Below are positions 32,778 to 44,624 of a stretch of DNA of 64,000 nucleotides, one piece after another (position 1 is the stretch's first letter; each line of letters starts with the position of its first letter). Under the pieces are notes generated by a model. The model saw only the letters and a list, made by a program, of their open reading frames with translations, searched no databases and had not been told where the DNA came from. The position numbers and the translations under genes are program-made. The DNA is taken from NCBI RefSeq assembly GCF_007859935.1, contig NZ_SJPO01000014.1, positions 87,199-151,198 of the forward strand. Direction: 5' to 3'. The DNA comes from Posidoniimonas polymericola (GTDB lineage: Bacteria; Planctomycetota; Planctomycetia; Pirellulales; Lacipirellulaceae).

Positions 32778-33941
32778 CTACGCGTCGGCAGGCTTGTCGG
32801 CCTCCGCTGGCTCTTGCTCTTCGGCGGGTTTGTCGGCGGGATCGTCTGTTCCGGCGGGCTTGTCCAGCGCCTCGAGCTCCTTCTTCAGCTCGGCTTCCCG
32901 CGTCGTCGAGGCCTCGAGCTGCTGCTTGGCGTCGGCGAGCTGGGTCTCGAGCGTCTTGGCCTGCTCGGTAGCCTCGTTCTTACGGGCGGCGACCTGCTCG
33001 AGCTCGGCCTTGAGCCGGTCGCGGACGACGCCGGGGTGGTCCCAGCCGAGGTTGATCTCGAGCGTAGAGTTCTCGGCCATCAACTGCTTGGCCGCCTCGT
33101 AGCTGACGGGTGCCTGCCAGACGTAGAGCCGCTGCAGGGCCGGCAGCTTGCCGACCTTGGCTAGTGTGGCGTCGGTGACCTCGGTCCCGTACAGGTTGAG
33201 GTACTCGAGCCGCTGGAGCGAGGCCAGCGCGTCGGCCGACGCGTCGGTCACCGCGGTCTTTTCCAGATGCAGCCTTGTCAGGTTCTGGCAGGCCGCCAGC
33301 TTCGCGACGCCGGCGTCGGTCACGGCGGTCCCACCGAGGCTGAGCCAAGCGACGTTCGGCGCGATCGCCACGATGGCGTCGAGCGACTCGTCGGTCACCT
33401 GCTGCGGGTTGCTCGGGTACGAGAGGCTCAGGAGTGGGCTCCCCTCGTACAGCGGCACGATGCTGGCGCCGGCATCGGCCAGCGCCTGCACCTTGGCCGC
33501 GTCTGCCGGGTCGGGCTCGGGCAGAGGCTGCGGCTCTGCCGCAGCGGCCTCGTCGTGCTCCTTCATCGGCTCTGGGGTCGCCGCGGCAGAGGTCAGCACG
33601 GCCCCCTCTTCGATCCACTGCTTGATCAGCTCGATCTGCTCCTTGGGCAGCGGGTCGCCCCCCTTGGGCATCAGCAGCTTGTCGCCCGGCTCGAGGATGA
33701 GCCGGTCGTAGACGCCGCTCGACTCGGCGTCGCCTTGGAGGATCAGCCCGTCCTCGATCACGGCCGCCAGGCCGTCGGTGTGCAGGGCGAGGTCGCCCAG
33801 CTGCCGCTTCTCGCCGTGGCACTTGGTGCAGCTCGCTGCGAAGATTGGCTTGATCTGGGTGGCGTAGTCCACCGACTCGGCGCTCGCCGGAAGCGTAGCG
33901 AACAACACCGACGCGAAACACAACACACGGGGGCTTCTCAT
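32778..33941 (-). CDS. Exported c-type cytochrome domain protein with leucine-rich repeats
   Basis: 387 residues from the ATG at 33941, which starts a signal peptide ending PASA-ES. Residues 25-130 form a planctomycete-type cytochrome c domain with a single haem site CTKCH (38-42), and KLLMPKGGDPLP where the distal methionine should be. Residues 155-300 hold leucine-rich repeats (WLSLGGTAVTDAGVAKLAAC, LTRLHLEKTAVTDASADALASL, LEYLNLYGTEVTDATLAKVG). A coiled-coil rich in Glu, Lys, Ala and a proline-rich tail close the protein. This fusion is common in Planctomycetes and thought to be periplasmic, but the electron partner is unknown. Confidence 0.88.
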   Translation of the reverse strand: MRSPRVLCFASVLFATLPASAESVDYATQIKPIFAASCTKCHGEKRQLGDLALHTDGLAAVIEDGLILQGDAESSGVYDRLILEPGDKLLMPKGGDPLPKEQIELIKQWIEEGAVLTSAAATPEPMKEHDEAAAAEPQPLPEPDPADAAKVQALADAGASIVPLYEGSPLLSLSYPSNPQQVTDESLDAIVAIAPNVAWLSLGGTAVTDAGVAKLAACQNLTRLHLEKTAVTDASADALASLQRLEYLNLYGTEVTDATLAKVGKLPALQRLYVWQAPVSYEAAKQLMAENSTLEINLGWDHPGVVRDRLKAELEQVAARKNEATEQAKTLETQLADAKQQLEASTTREAELKKELEALDKPAGTDDPADKPAEEQEPAEADKPADA

Positions 33942-34214
33942 GAGGAGCAACGCTGCTAACGGAGTGGGGGCGGGACCAAGCACCTTATTGTACCCAGAGC
34001 CGCCGCCGCCAGTCGAGCATCCCGGCGCCGGGCAGACACGCCCATTTTCGCGGGAATCAGCGTGATTTTTCCGTCCAAAAAGTTTGTTTCGCCATTGCCG
34101 CCAAGCCGCCGCACAGCGGACGACGCCGTGGTATGCTGCCCCCAAGCCACGCCCCGCTCGGTTTAGGCGGAGCCTGGCGCGTGATCGATTCTTACTCAGC
34201 ATGTGAGGCGTTCG

Positions 34215-35165
34215 ATGACCAATCCCATTTGGGCAGCTAGGCTGCTGTTGCTCGCCGCGGTAGTCTGCCACGCCGGCGCCAGTGTCTGCCCGGCCCGCAC
34301 CTGGCAGGACAGCGTCGCCCGCACCATTCCCGGCGTGCCCGAACTCGGCGCCGACGGCGCCCCGATCGGCTACCTCGAAGAGCCGATGGGCTACCGCTAC
34401 TTCCTGCCGCAGGACTACGACCCGAGCCAGGAGTACCCGCTGGTGCTGTTCCTGCACGGCTCGGGCGAGTCCGGGACGAACAACACGTCGCACGTGTCGA
34501 TCCATATCGAGAATTTGATCGAGCAGACCTACGCCAACTACCCGGCGATCTTGGTCGCCCCTCAGCTCAATCGTTCGGTCGGCTTCTCTCCGTACAGCTC
34601 GGTAGACCGGACCGATGAAGTGCTCGACGCCGTGATTTCGGAACTGCCAGTCGACGAGCAGCGACTCTACATCACGGGCCTGTCGATGGGGGGCTTCGGG
34701 ACGATGAACTACCTGCACTACTACAACGGCTACCAACTCGGTGGCGACCGGCGGTTTGCAGCGGCCGCCGCGATCGCGGGCTCAACGGTCGACTTCGCGG
34801 TCGCCGACGCCCTCAGCGAAACTCCGATCTGGCTGGTCCACGGCAGCAGCGACCCGGTCGTTTCCGTGAGCTACTCACGCGAGTCATTCAACACGCTGAT
34901 CGGCGCCGAGCCAGACGCCACGATTGATTTCACAGGCGGGGGACGCACGGGCCGCTTCGCCGAGAGCGGCTCCACCCGCTACCTCGAGTACCCGGGGGTC
35001 ACCCACAACTCTTGGAGCCGCTTCTACGGCTCGAACGATTTCTACGACTGGATGTTCTCGCAGTCGCTGGTCCCCGAACCCACCTCGCTGGCGTCGGGCG
35101 TGCTCGGCCTGGTGTTGCTTGGGTCGACGTCCCGTCGGCGTTGTCAAAACTCGGTTGTCGACTAG
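34215..35165 (+). CDS. Exported alpha/beta-hydrolase (esterase-type) with PEP-CTERM
   Basis: 316 residues from the ATG at 34215, preceded by TGAGG; the GTG at 34203 is less likely. A signal peptide (NPIWAARLLLLAAVVCHAGAS) precedes a prolyl-oligopeptidase/esterase fold: the oxyanion stretch LVLFLHGSGES, nucleophile GLSMGGFG, acid SSDPVVSV and the His of VTHNSWSRF, in the correct order. The C-terminus is VPEPTS, a hydrophobic span and SRRR, a PEP-CTERM anchor. A catalytic triad appears intact, so it should cleave an ester outside the cytoplasm, perhaps a feruloyl or acetyl ester of a polysaccharide; that is inference from the neighbouring glycan genes. Confidence 0.85.
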   Translation: MTNPIWAARLLLLAAVVCHAGASVCPARTWQDSVARTIPGVPELGADGAPIGYLEEPMGYRYFLPQDYDPSQEYPLVLFLHGSGESGTNNTSHVSIHIENLIEQTYANYPAILVAPQLNRSVGFSPYSSVDRTDEVLDAVISELPVDEQRLYITGLSMGGFGTMNYLHYYNGYQLGGDRRFAAAAAIAGSTVDFAVADALSETPIWLVHGSSDPVVSVSYSRESFNTLIGAEPDATIDFTGGGRTGRFAESGSTRYLEYPGVTHNSWSRFYGSNDFYDWMFSQSLVPEPTSLASGVLGLVLLGSTSRRRCQNSVVD

Positions 35166-35234
35166 AGTGCTCGGGCGAGTTCGGCCACAGACGGTCGACC
35201 ACGAACGGTTAGCTTGAGGAGGGTGAGCAACGGC

Positions 35235-36491
35235 ATGCAAGAATGGGATGTGATTATCGTCGGCGCCGGCATCGCCGGGCTGACCTGCGCCGAGGAGCTC
35301 TGCTTCAAGAAGCTGAACGTGCTGGTGGTCGAGGCCGCCGAGACGCCGGGCGGCCGCATCGCCACCGATGACCACGATGGATTCCTGCTCGACCGCGGCT
35401 TCCAGGTGCTGCTCACCAGCTACCCCGAGACCCGCCGCCGGCTCGACTACACCCAGCTGAACCTGTGCCGCTTCGAGCCCGGCGCCCTGATCTGGCGCGA
35501 CGGCGAGTTCCATCGTTTCACCGACCCGTGGCGGCGCCCAAAGCGGCTGGTTTCCACCGCCCTGTCGCCGGTCGCCACGCTGTCGGACAAGCTGCGGGTG
35601 GCAAAGTTCCGCCGCAGCGTCACCTCGCCGGACCTCGAGCAGCTCTACGAAAGGCCCGAAACCACCACGATCGAGATGCTGCAGCAGCGGGGCTTCTCGT
35701 CGACGATTATTGAGCGGTTCTTCCGCCCGTTCCTCGGCGGCGTGTTCCTGGACCACGAACTTCAAACCTCGAGCCGGCTGTGCGAGTTCGTGTTCCGGAT
35801 GTTCTCTACCGGGGACGCCGCGATCCCCGCAGCCGGCATGCGGTCGATCCCACAACAGCTGGCAGATCGGCTGCCGCCGGGCGCGCTGCGGCTGAACTCG
35901 CCCGTCAACTCTGTCGGGAAGGGGATGGTCGAGCTCGCTTCCGGCGAGCGGCTAGCAGCCAAGCAGGTGGTCGTGGCAACCGAGGCCCCGGCGGCGGCCC
36001 GACTGATCGGCCAACCTTCGGCTGGTGAGCCATTGGCAGGCGAAGCCAACCGCGTGGCCTGCCTGTACTTCGCGGCCGACAAGCCGCCGGTTAAGGAGCC
36101 GATCCTGGTGCTCAACGGCGAGGGCCAGGGCCCAGTGAACAACCTGTGCGTGCCGAGCCAGGTGGCGGTGGGCTACGCCCCACGCGGCCAGTCGCTGATC
36201 TCTGTCACGGCGCTCGAGTGGGACAATCTGGACGACCTCCAAGCCGCGGTGCTCGAGCAGCTCCACGGCTGGTTCGGGCAGGCTGTCGACTCCTGGCGGC
36301 ACCTCCGCACGTACCCCATCGAGTACGCCCTGCCCCGCCAAACCCCGCCGGCCCTCTCGCCAGTACAGAAGAGCCCCCGCACCACGAATGGCGTGCACAC
36401 CTGCGGCGACTACTGCGACACGGCTTCAATCAACGGCGCGATGGCGTCGGGGCGGTTGACGGCCGAGGCTGTTGCAGGGGAGATGGGGTAG
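35235..36491 (+). CDS. FAD-dependent amine-oxidase/protoporphyrinogen-oxidase-like protein
   Basis: 418 residues from the ATG at 35235, with GAGG upstream. The N-terminal dinucleotide fold VIIVGAGIAGLTCAEEL and PGGRI are the FAD-binding motifs of the NAD(P)/FAD oxidoreductase superfamily. TCGDYCDTASINGAMASGRLTAEAV is the C-terminal FAD motif. Middle residues resemble carotenoid or porphyrin-modifying members (FRPFLGGVFLDHEL). Substrate unknown. It follows the esterase gene by 70 bases on the same strand, and converges with the M16 peptidase gene. Confidence 0.88.
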   Translation: MQEWDVIIVGAGIAGLTCAEELCFKKLNVLVVEAAETPGGRIATDDHDGFLLDRGFQVLLTSYPETRRRLDYTQLNLCRFEPGALIWRDGEFHRFTDPWRRPKRLVSTALSPVATLSDKLRVAKFRRSVTSPDLEQLYERPETTTIEMLQQRGFSSTIIERFFRPFLGGVFLDHELQTSSRLCEFVFRMFSTGDAAIPAAGMRSIPQQLADRLPPGALRLNSPVNSVGKGMVELASGERLAAKQVVVATEAPAAARLIGQPSAGEPLAGEANRVACLYFAADKPPVKEPILVLNGEGQGPVNNLCVPSQVAVGYAPRGQSLISVTALEWDNLDDLQAAVLEQLHGWFGQAVDSWRHLRTYPIEYALPRQTPPALSPVQKSPRTTNGVHTCGDYCDTASINGAMASGRLTAEAVAGEMG

Positions 36492-36539
36492 GGTTTCCGC
36501 AGGCCAGTGCGCGGCGCTTTGAAGCTCTTACTGCCGCGC

Positions 36540-37841
36540 CTAAGAGCGGCCGCCCCCTGCGAGGATCCGCTTGCGAAGGGCCCGTCGCTTGGTAATCGGC
36601 ACGCCGCCCATCACAAAGGCGTACCGCCGATCAGGAGCGAGCAGCACGGCGAGCCGGGCGTTGACCTCACCAAGCGTCATCGCCAACAGCCCCGCGATGT
36701 AGTCCTGCGCGATCGGCAACCTGGTCAGCTCGGGTCGCAGGTGCTCGTAGGCGAGCCAATTGGCCGCGTACCCAGGCCACTCAAAGCACCGCTCTACCTG
36801 GCGTATCAGACGACGTTTGATCCGTTCGAGGGAATCTTCTGTTGGACCACTCCGCAGCGCATCCGCCTGCGAGAGAACAACCTCGACCGCCCGCAGCACG
36901 TCGCGAGCGGGGACAATAGCCACGCTCCGCACCCCGGAGTCCTCGTTCGAGTCCCACGGTGCCGCGTCGACGTGGTAGGCCATAGCGGCCTCGGTCCGCA
37001 GGGCGCCAAACAGCCCACTCTTTGGCCCGCCACTCAGGGCGCAAGCCGCGATGTCAGCGGCGAGCCGGTCGGCGATCGCCAACTCCGGCGCGATCCACCA
37101 CACATCGATCCTCGCGTACGCCCCGCCCTGCACCATAACGCGGCCCACCGGCGCTGTTGGCAACTCGGTGCGCCCCGCTAGCAGCGGCGTCGCGTCCTCC
37201 AGCGGTCGGGACGCCAGCGTGGAGGCGAACCGCTCGATCAGTTCACCGCGCGGCTGGGGTCCTGCCAACGCCAACGACGCTCGCTGCGGAGCGAAGTGCT
37301 CGCGGCGGTACCGCTCGACCACCGCCGGCGTCAGCCTGCCGAACCTCCGGACTTCGGCCCGGACGTTCGCACGCCAGTTCACCGCGCCGAGCACCCGGAG
37401 CTGCTCCTTGGTCAGCGAACCAAACCCCTCCGCGGCGTCGCCGGCGCCGGCCCGCAGCTCGTGCCCGCAGATTTTCGCCTCGGCCGCTAACGCCGTAGCG
37501 TCGACCGCTTCCGGGCAGACCATTCCAGCCAGGCACGCCAAGGCGGAATCGGTCAGGTCTCGGTGGCAGGAAATCGCGTAGTGGGTCGTTTCGAACCCAA
37601 CCTCGCCGTTGACGGCACCCCCTTCGGTCAGGATCTCCTCGACCAGGGCGGCGTTCTGCCCCCCAAAGGCTAGGTGCTCGCACAGGTGGGTCAGCCCCAG
37701 CTCCGCCTTGGACTCCGACCGCCGCCCGACCCCGTAGACTAACGCGGCCGCCAGCGTCGGCGACTCCGGACGTTGCACCGCCGAGACGGTGAGCCCACAC
37801 GGCAGGATGCTGGCGGCGATGTGGGGATGGGTTTCGGGCAA
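36540..37841 (-). CDS. M16 family (insulinase-type) zinc peptidase
   Basis: 433 residues, the typical length of a bacterial processing-peptidase subunit. The inverted zinc-binding motif is intact as HLCEH (about residues 51-55 region LGLTHLCEHLAF). A distal GHEL may provide the third ligand. The C-terminal half has the M16 pseudo-domain pattern (GGPKSGLFGALRTEAAMAYHVDA). Unlike most M16 pairs, no second M16 gene is adjacent. No signal peptide is visible, so it is probably cytoplasmic. It heads a group of minus-strand genes to its left only in location; the next gene upstream is the small 37905 ORF. Confidence 0.88.
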   Translation of the reverse strand: MPETHPHIAASILPCGLTVSAVQRPESPTLAAALVYGVGRRSESKAELGLTHLCEHLAFGGQNAALVEEILTEGGAVNGEVGFETTHYAISCHRDLTDSALACLAGMVCPEAVDATALAAEAKICGHELRAGAGDAAEGFGSLTKEQLRVLGAVNWRANVRAEVRRFGRLTPAVVERYRREHFAPQRASLALAGPQPRGELIERFASTLASRPLEDATPLLAGRTELPTAPVGRVMVQGGAYARIDVWWIAPELAIADRLAADIAACALSGGPKSGLFGALRTEAAMAYHVDAAPWDSNEDSGVRSVAIVPARDVLRAVEVVLSQADALRSGPTEDSLERIKRRLIRQVERCFEWPGYAANWLAYEHLRPELTRLPIAQDYIAGLLAMTLGEVNARLAVLLAPDRRYAFVMGGVPITKRRALRKRILAGGGRS

Positions 37842-37904
37842 GGCGGACCTCGGAGGGGAGGCAGTTGAGTAGTTCGTGGTCTCGGCCGCGGGCGATTCCC
37901 CTGG

Positions 37905-38390
37905 TCACGGCCGACCCCCCGGCGACGGCCGAGCCCTACGGAGCAGGTCGAGGATCTCGCCCTGGATCGCATTGACCTCGTCGCGGAGCACGTCGGCGGC
38001 CGCGCCCGTCAGCCCGCCCCGCAGGAACGCGGCGCCGCGGAGCGCCCGCTTCAATTGCACAACGATCAGGCCGCGCTCGTCCTGGTCGAGTTCGTATGGG
38101 GGAGGAAGCGACAACGCCTGCGCCAGACCGCCGCAAACCTCGGCGGCGTGCCGCAGCAGGTCGGGGGCGACGCCGTCGCCGCTAGGCGGCTCATCCGTCA
38201 GGCGGAGCAGCAATTCCGTGGCCCGTTCGAGCAGCGGGTCGCGCGGCTTGTGTTTCACGCGATCTCCCCGCCACGACCCATCATCAACCGAATCTTCTCC
38301 GCCCGGACTGTCGAACGACGCGTCATCGGTCGATCTTGACCGAACTGAGCTCGGCGGATTGTCAAATGCCGATTCGACCGCGTCCTCCAC
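37905..38390 (-). CDS. Hypothetical protein, frame open to an in-frame TAG upstream
   Basis: 161 residues from the GTG at 38390. The first 55 residues are Ser/Asp-rich; the rest is helical, with PLLERATELLLRLTDEPP and QLKRALRGAAFLRGG, and I do not recognise the family. The reading frame remains open and protein-like for 51 codons upstream (GQFANWPDVESRWDELRR and so on) until the TAG at 38544-38546, the stop of the next gene upstream. No ATG, GTG or TTG exists in that stretch before 38390. So the true start could be non-canonical, or this could be the tail of a longer protein split by TAG. See the finding. Confidence 0.55.
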   Translation of the reverse strand: MEDAVESAFDNPPSSVRSRSTDDASFDSPGGEDSVDDGSWRGDRVKHKPRDPLLERATELLLRLTDEPPSGDGVAPDLLRHAAEVCGGLAQALSLPPPYELDQDERGLIVVQLKRALRGAAFLRGGLTGAAADVLRDEVNAIQGEILDLLRRARPSPGGRP

Positions 38391-38543
38391 CGAGTCGCCC
38401 TCGAGCAGCGACTCCTCGATCTGACGCTGCAGCCGCAGGGCGTTGGCCTCGCTCTGCCGGCGGAGCTCGTCCCAGCGGCTTTCGACGTCTGGCCAATTCG
38501 CGAATTGACCGTCGTCGGGCGACGCGGAATCGCTCTGATCCTC

Positions 38544-39110
38544 CTACCGCCAGGCCCGGTGGACCAGTTCCGCCACGCGTTCAACCCGCTTGGCGACAAT
38601 CGCCGGGTCCTCGCGGGCCTCGCTGCTGAGCGGGTGGTCGTCGAGCTTCTGAGCGAAGGCCTCGATCGCCCGGGTGGTGCGGTCCATCAGCTCGGCCAGC
38701 CGCACTGGGTCGCGGTGGTCCCAGTACTCGGCCTCGTCGTTCACCGTGAGGTTGGGGGCAAAGTGCTCTTTGACGCCAGCCAGGATCTCAATGATCGCAA
38801 CGTGGCCCAGCGGCGTGCCGTACTGCGTTTTGACGAAGCAGGTCCGCTGCTCGGTCGCTTGCGACTTCTCGCCTAGGGCCCATAGCGGCGTGATCCACCC
38901 GTCGGGCGAGAACAGGAGCGACATCGTCTCTTGCCCGGGCTCGACATTCAGCAGCAGCCCGCGGTAGTACTGCCCCGGCTCTTCCGCGGGGAGCCGGAGG
39001 AGTTCGACCTGACCGCCAAGTCCGAGGACCAGGTCGATGACAATGTCCTCGAGCGACTCCAGGCGAGTTGGGTCGGCCAGCTGGCCTCGGTAATGGATAG
39101 TGACGCCCAT
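38544..39110 (-). CDS. Hypothetical protein, ends in TAG within a Shine-Dalgarno-like sequence
   Basis: 188 residues: an alpha/beta protein (TIHYRGQLADPTRLESLEDIVIDLVLGLGG, then RGLLLNVEPGQETMSLLFSPDGWITPL), ending in helices (AIEAFAQKLDDHPLSSEAREDP). No signal peptide or known motif. It resembles planctomycete conserved hypotheticals of unknown role; this is memory, not a search. The stop TAG is part of TAGGAGGAT, a near-perfect ribosome-binding sequence that precedes the 37905 gene in the same frame. The start ATG at 39110 has no strong alternative. Confidence 0.65.
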   Translation of the reverse strand: MGVTIHYRGQLADPTRLESLEDIVIDLVLGLGGQVELLRLPAEEPGQYYRGLLLNVEPGQETMSLLFSPDGWITPLWALGEKSQATEQRTCFVKTQYGTPLGHVAIIEILAGVKEHFAPNLTVNDEAEYWDHRDPVRLAELMDRTTRAIEAFAQKLDDHPLSSEAREDPAIVAKRVERVAELVHRAWR

Positions 39111-39185
39111 AGCGTATAGCCTACCCGGGTTCTCGACCGTCTGCCCTTCGTCTGACTGTTGACCGGCAAAGAAACGCCGGCGGAA

Positions 39186-40373
39186 TCAGGTGGAGGCCTT
39201 CCGATTCACTTCTTGCCCCGCCGGAGTTCGTTGGCGATCCCCGTCAAAGACCCCGCGGCGGTGGAAGTAGACCTGGCTGGCAGCCATCCGCATGGGGCGA
39301 GTCGCCAGCAGGAGATTGAACGCGGCGTCCGACTGGAAGTGGTCGAACAGGAACCGGAGGAGTCGTTTCGTGCGAAACCGTGGGTAGGTGGCCGGGAACC
39401 AGCCGCCGGGGTCCTCGCAACGCCCCGACAGAAAATCGGCGACCGCGTGCCCCGCGGCCAGTCCGTGCTTGAGCGCGGTGTGGATGCCGCCCGCAGTCAC
39501 CGGCGAAACAAGGCCGGCCGCGTCGCCCACCAGCAACGCCCGCTCGGTTGCCGTCGGGCGGACAACCCCTCCACAGGGGATGGCGCCGGCCCGGATTGAG
39601 GAAGGGGTAGCGTCTCGCACATCGACCACCGACGCTATTTTTTCGAGAAAGCGTTCCATCACGCGTTTCAGGGCTTCGGGGTCGGGACGCATCCGACGGG
39701 CGAGGCCTATCTGTGTGACTCCGACCCCCGGGACCAACCATCCGATGTAGCCAGGCGCCAGCTTCCGGTCGAGAAAACAGTGCAGGCGATCGCTCTGCTC
39801 AACCTCCAAGCCGCGGTACTCGTACTCCACCCCACCGAGAAACGATCGGTTTCTGCCGAGCTGCAATTCTCTCGCGACTACCGAGTTCGGCCCGTCGGCG
39901 CCGATGAGATAACGGGTAGCCCCAAGCCCCGGCAGCGCAAAACCGCCGCGGTTGCGGCTGGCAGTGGTAAAGGGCGTCGAACAGCAGACTTCTACGCCCG
40001 CGCGACGGGCCTGCTCAGCGAGCCATCGAAGGACTTTCGGCGTGTCGGTCGCCAAGAAGTAGTAGCCGGGCGCCTCGAGATCGAGGTGCCGAAGATTCGG
40101 GGCGAAGAGCCGCACCCCGGGCACCGCCCGCACACTGTCGAGGGGCAGCTGGTCGAGCATCGCAATCTGATCGACCGCGTCCTTAACAATGATGCCCGTG
40201 GTGTGCAGCTTTTCGCCAGGGTCCGCCTTCCGCTCGAGCACCCGGACGCGGAAACCTTTTTTCGCGAGGGCGGTCGCGCAGGCGAGACCCGCGAAGCTGG
40301 CGCCGACAATGGTGCAGTCGGCTGGGTCTTGGCCTTGTCCTTCGGGCATTGCGCCGCGTCCGTTTTGAGGCAA
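39186..40373 (-). CDS. FAD-dependent oxidoreductase of the geranylgeranyl-reductase family
   Basis: 395 residues (ATG at 40349 is an alternative). The FAD fold CTIVGASFAGLACATALAKKG and ERKADPGEKLHTTG occur near the start. GADGPNSVVARELQLGR and LLVGDAAGLVSPVTAGGIHTALKHG are hallmarks of the GGR/UbiH-type group, which reduces isoprenoid chains or hydroxylates quinones. The substrate is not clear. The second half includes a small family-specific domain ending at residues near 340. It is followed downstream on the same strand by the 38544 gene and preceded by the nitrilase-like gene 78 bases away. Confidence 0.88.
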   Translation of the reverse strand: MPQNGRGAMPEGQGQDPADCTIVGASFAGLACATALAKKGFRVRVLERKADPGEKLHTTGIIVKDAVDQIAMLDQLPLDSVRAVPGVRLFAPNLRHLDLEAPGYYFLATDTPKVLRWLAEQARRAGVEVCCSTPFTTASRNRGGFALPGLGATRYLIGADGPNSVVARELQLGRNRSFLGGVEYEYRGLEVEQSDRLHCFLDRKLAPGYIGWLVPGVGVTQIGLARRMRPDPEALKRVMERFLEKIASVVDVRDATPSSIRAGAIPCGGVVRPTATERALLVGDAAGLVSPVTAGGIHTALKHGLAAGHAVADFLSGRCEDPGGWFPATYPRFRTKRLLRFLFDHFQSDAAFNLLLATRPMRMAASQVYFHRRGVFDGDRQRTPAGQEVNRKAST

Positions 40374-40451
40374 CGAGTCGGAACCGCTATTTCGGTTCTA
40401 CGCACCGCCACGGCAGAAGGTGCGCGCGCCCACGACTAGACCGGACGCCGC

Positions 40452-41225
40452 CTACCGCCAGACTCGGTCCGCTAGTGATGGCACCTTCTTGCGGAACGCC
40501 TCAACGAGCCCGAGGTCGATCTCGGCGGCGATCATCTCTTCGCCCGCGCCCGCTTCGGCCAGAAGCTCGCCCATGGGCGAGATGATGCGGCTATTCCCTA
40601 GAAACTTGAACGGTCCGTCACTCCCCGCCCGGTTGGCGGCCACCAAAAAAGCCTGGTTTTCGATCGCGCGGGCGCGGGAGAGGTAGTCCCAGTGGGTAGG
40701 CCTAACGCTGGGCCACGCCGCGACATTGATCCAGATCTGAGATCCGGCCGCGGCGGGGCGGCGGTACAGCTCCGGGAACCTCAGGTCGTAGCAGATCGAG
40801 AGCCCCCAATCGACGCCCTCGTACCGAACGCCCGACGCCTCGCTGCCGGGCGCGCAGTGCACTGCTTCGCTGGCGGGGGGCGGCGAGTAGAGGTGGACCT
40901 TCCGGTACTTGCCTACCAGCTGCCCGTCGGCTGTGATGAACGCCAGCGAATTGTAGATCGAATACCCGTCGCGTTCGGAGAGCCCGGCGACAACGGCGAC
41001 CGACTGGTCGGCAGCCGCCGCGGAGAGTTGGTCGATGGCTGGACCGGGCCAGGTCTGCGCGGACTCGTGGAATTTCTCTGGTAGGTAGCCGGTGTCGCTC
41101 ATCTCGGGGAACACGACGGCGTCGCATTCCTGCCGGCGGGCCTGCCGGACGAAATCGCCCATGCGGTCGACGTTTTCACTCGGGCTGCCTGGCCGGCACT
41201 CGAGTTGTGCGATGGCGATCTTCAT
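40452..41225 (-). CDS. Carbon-nitrogen hydrolase (nitrilase superfamily)
   Basis: 257 residues, the normal size for omega-amidase or related enzymes. The Glu-Lys-Cys catalytic triad is intact: Glu in VFPEMSDTG, Lys in KYRKVHLYSP and Cys in LSICYDLRFPELYRR. The motif order and length fit the ramA/omega-amidase or Nit branch, hydrolysing an amide of a small acid in the cytoplasm. The specific substrate is uncertain. It is the first minus-strand gene after the rRNA operon, separated by the operon's terminator, so it has its own promoter. Confidence 0.9.
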   Translation of the reverse strand: MKIAIAQLECRPGSPSENVDRMGDFVRQARRQECDAVVFPEMSDTGYLPEKFHESAQTWPGPAIDQLSAAAADQSVAVVAGLSERDGYSIYNSLAFITADGQLVGKYRKVHLYSPPPASEAVHCAPGSEASGVRYEGVDWGLSICYDLRFPELYRRPAAAGSQIWINVAAWPSVRPTHWDYLSRARAIENQAFLVAANRAGSDGPFKFLGNSRIISPMGELLAEAGAGEEMIAAEIDLGLVEAFRKKVPSLADRVWR

Positions 41226-41286
41226 CGGTGGGTAGCTGCTCTAGATGACAGTGCGACAAGCTACCAGTATGGAACGATTAGCGCAC

Positions 41287-41322
41287 AAAAAAACCCTTCT
41301 GGGACGAATCCCAGAAGGGTTA
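41287..41322 (-). terminator. Rho-independent terminator of the 23S-5S operon
   Basis: A perfect 13-base-pair stem (AACCCTTCTGGGA with TCCCAGAAGGGTT) closed by a CGAA tetraloop spans 41292-41321. On the minus strand it is followed by TTTTTT. It lies just past the 5S gene and is the strongest terminator in the window. Confidence 0.92.
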
Positions 41323-41329
41323 AAAAAAC

Positions 41330-41435
41330 CTGGCGATACCTACTTTCGCACTGGTAGGCACTATCATCGGCTCTGGAAGCTTAACTACTGTGTTCGGAAT
41401 GGGAACAGGTGTTTCCGTCCAGATATGGTCGCCAG
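41330..41435 (-). rRNA. rrf: 5S ribosomal RNA
   Basis: On the minus strand it begins CTGGCGACCATATCTGG and ends AGGTATCGCCAG, so the two ends pair as the terminal helix. The interior CCGAACACAGTAGTTAAGC and GTGCGAAAGTAGG are conserved 5S signatures. The length, about 106 bases, is normal for this group. Confidence 0.95.
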
Positions 41436-41547
41436 AAAAAACCTAGGGGGCGGCGAAGCCCGCCTAGGCTTAATTTGGTATTGCAAGAGTGGCGCCCGCG
41501 GAACGGGTTGTTCCGCGGCTCCTAGACTCAAGAGCTTTGGATAAATG
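41436..41547 (-). other. 23S-5S internal transcribed spacer
   Basis: Contains a strong hairpin (CCGCGGAAC/GTTCCGCGG, 41496-41518). It also contains two arms that pair with the 23S leader: 41472-41493 with 44592-44614, and 41533-41557 with 44346-44370. These should bring both 23S ends together for RNase III cleavage. Confidence 0.6.
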
Positions 41548-44356
<2,809 letters not shown>

Positions 44357-44610
44357 TTAATCCAAAGCTCTCTCATCGCATTTCACCCGCCGGGCAAGCC
44401 CGCCGCGTGTCACTTGAATCAAGAACTGGCTTAATCGACTACTAATCCGCCGGCTATGGGATGATCCACCCCACCAAGCTTTCGCTTGGCAGCCGACGGA
44501 GAGTAACGCTTCTTTTCTTTAATCTAAGAGCTCGGCGGGAAGGCAAACACAGCCATGCCTTGGGAGGCATGGCAACCTTCCCGTCGAAGATGCCACTCTT
44601 GCTTCTACCA

Positions 44611-44624
44611 AATTGTCAAAGATC
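44611..44624 (-). promoter_or_regulatory. boxA-like antitermination element in 23S leader
   Basis: On the minus strand GATCTTTGACAATT resembles the boxA of rRNA leaders (core CTTTGACAAT), which loads NusB/S10 for antitermination. It sits just beside a leader segment that pairs with the 23S-5S spacer. Confidence 0.5.
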
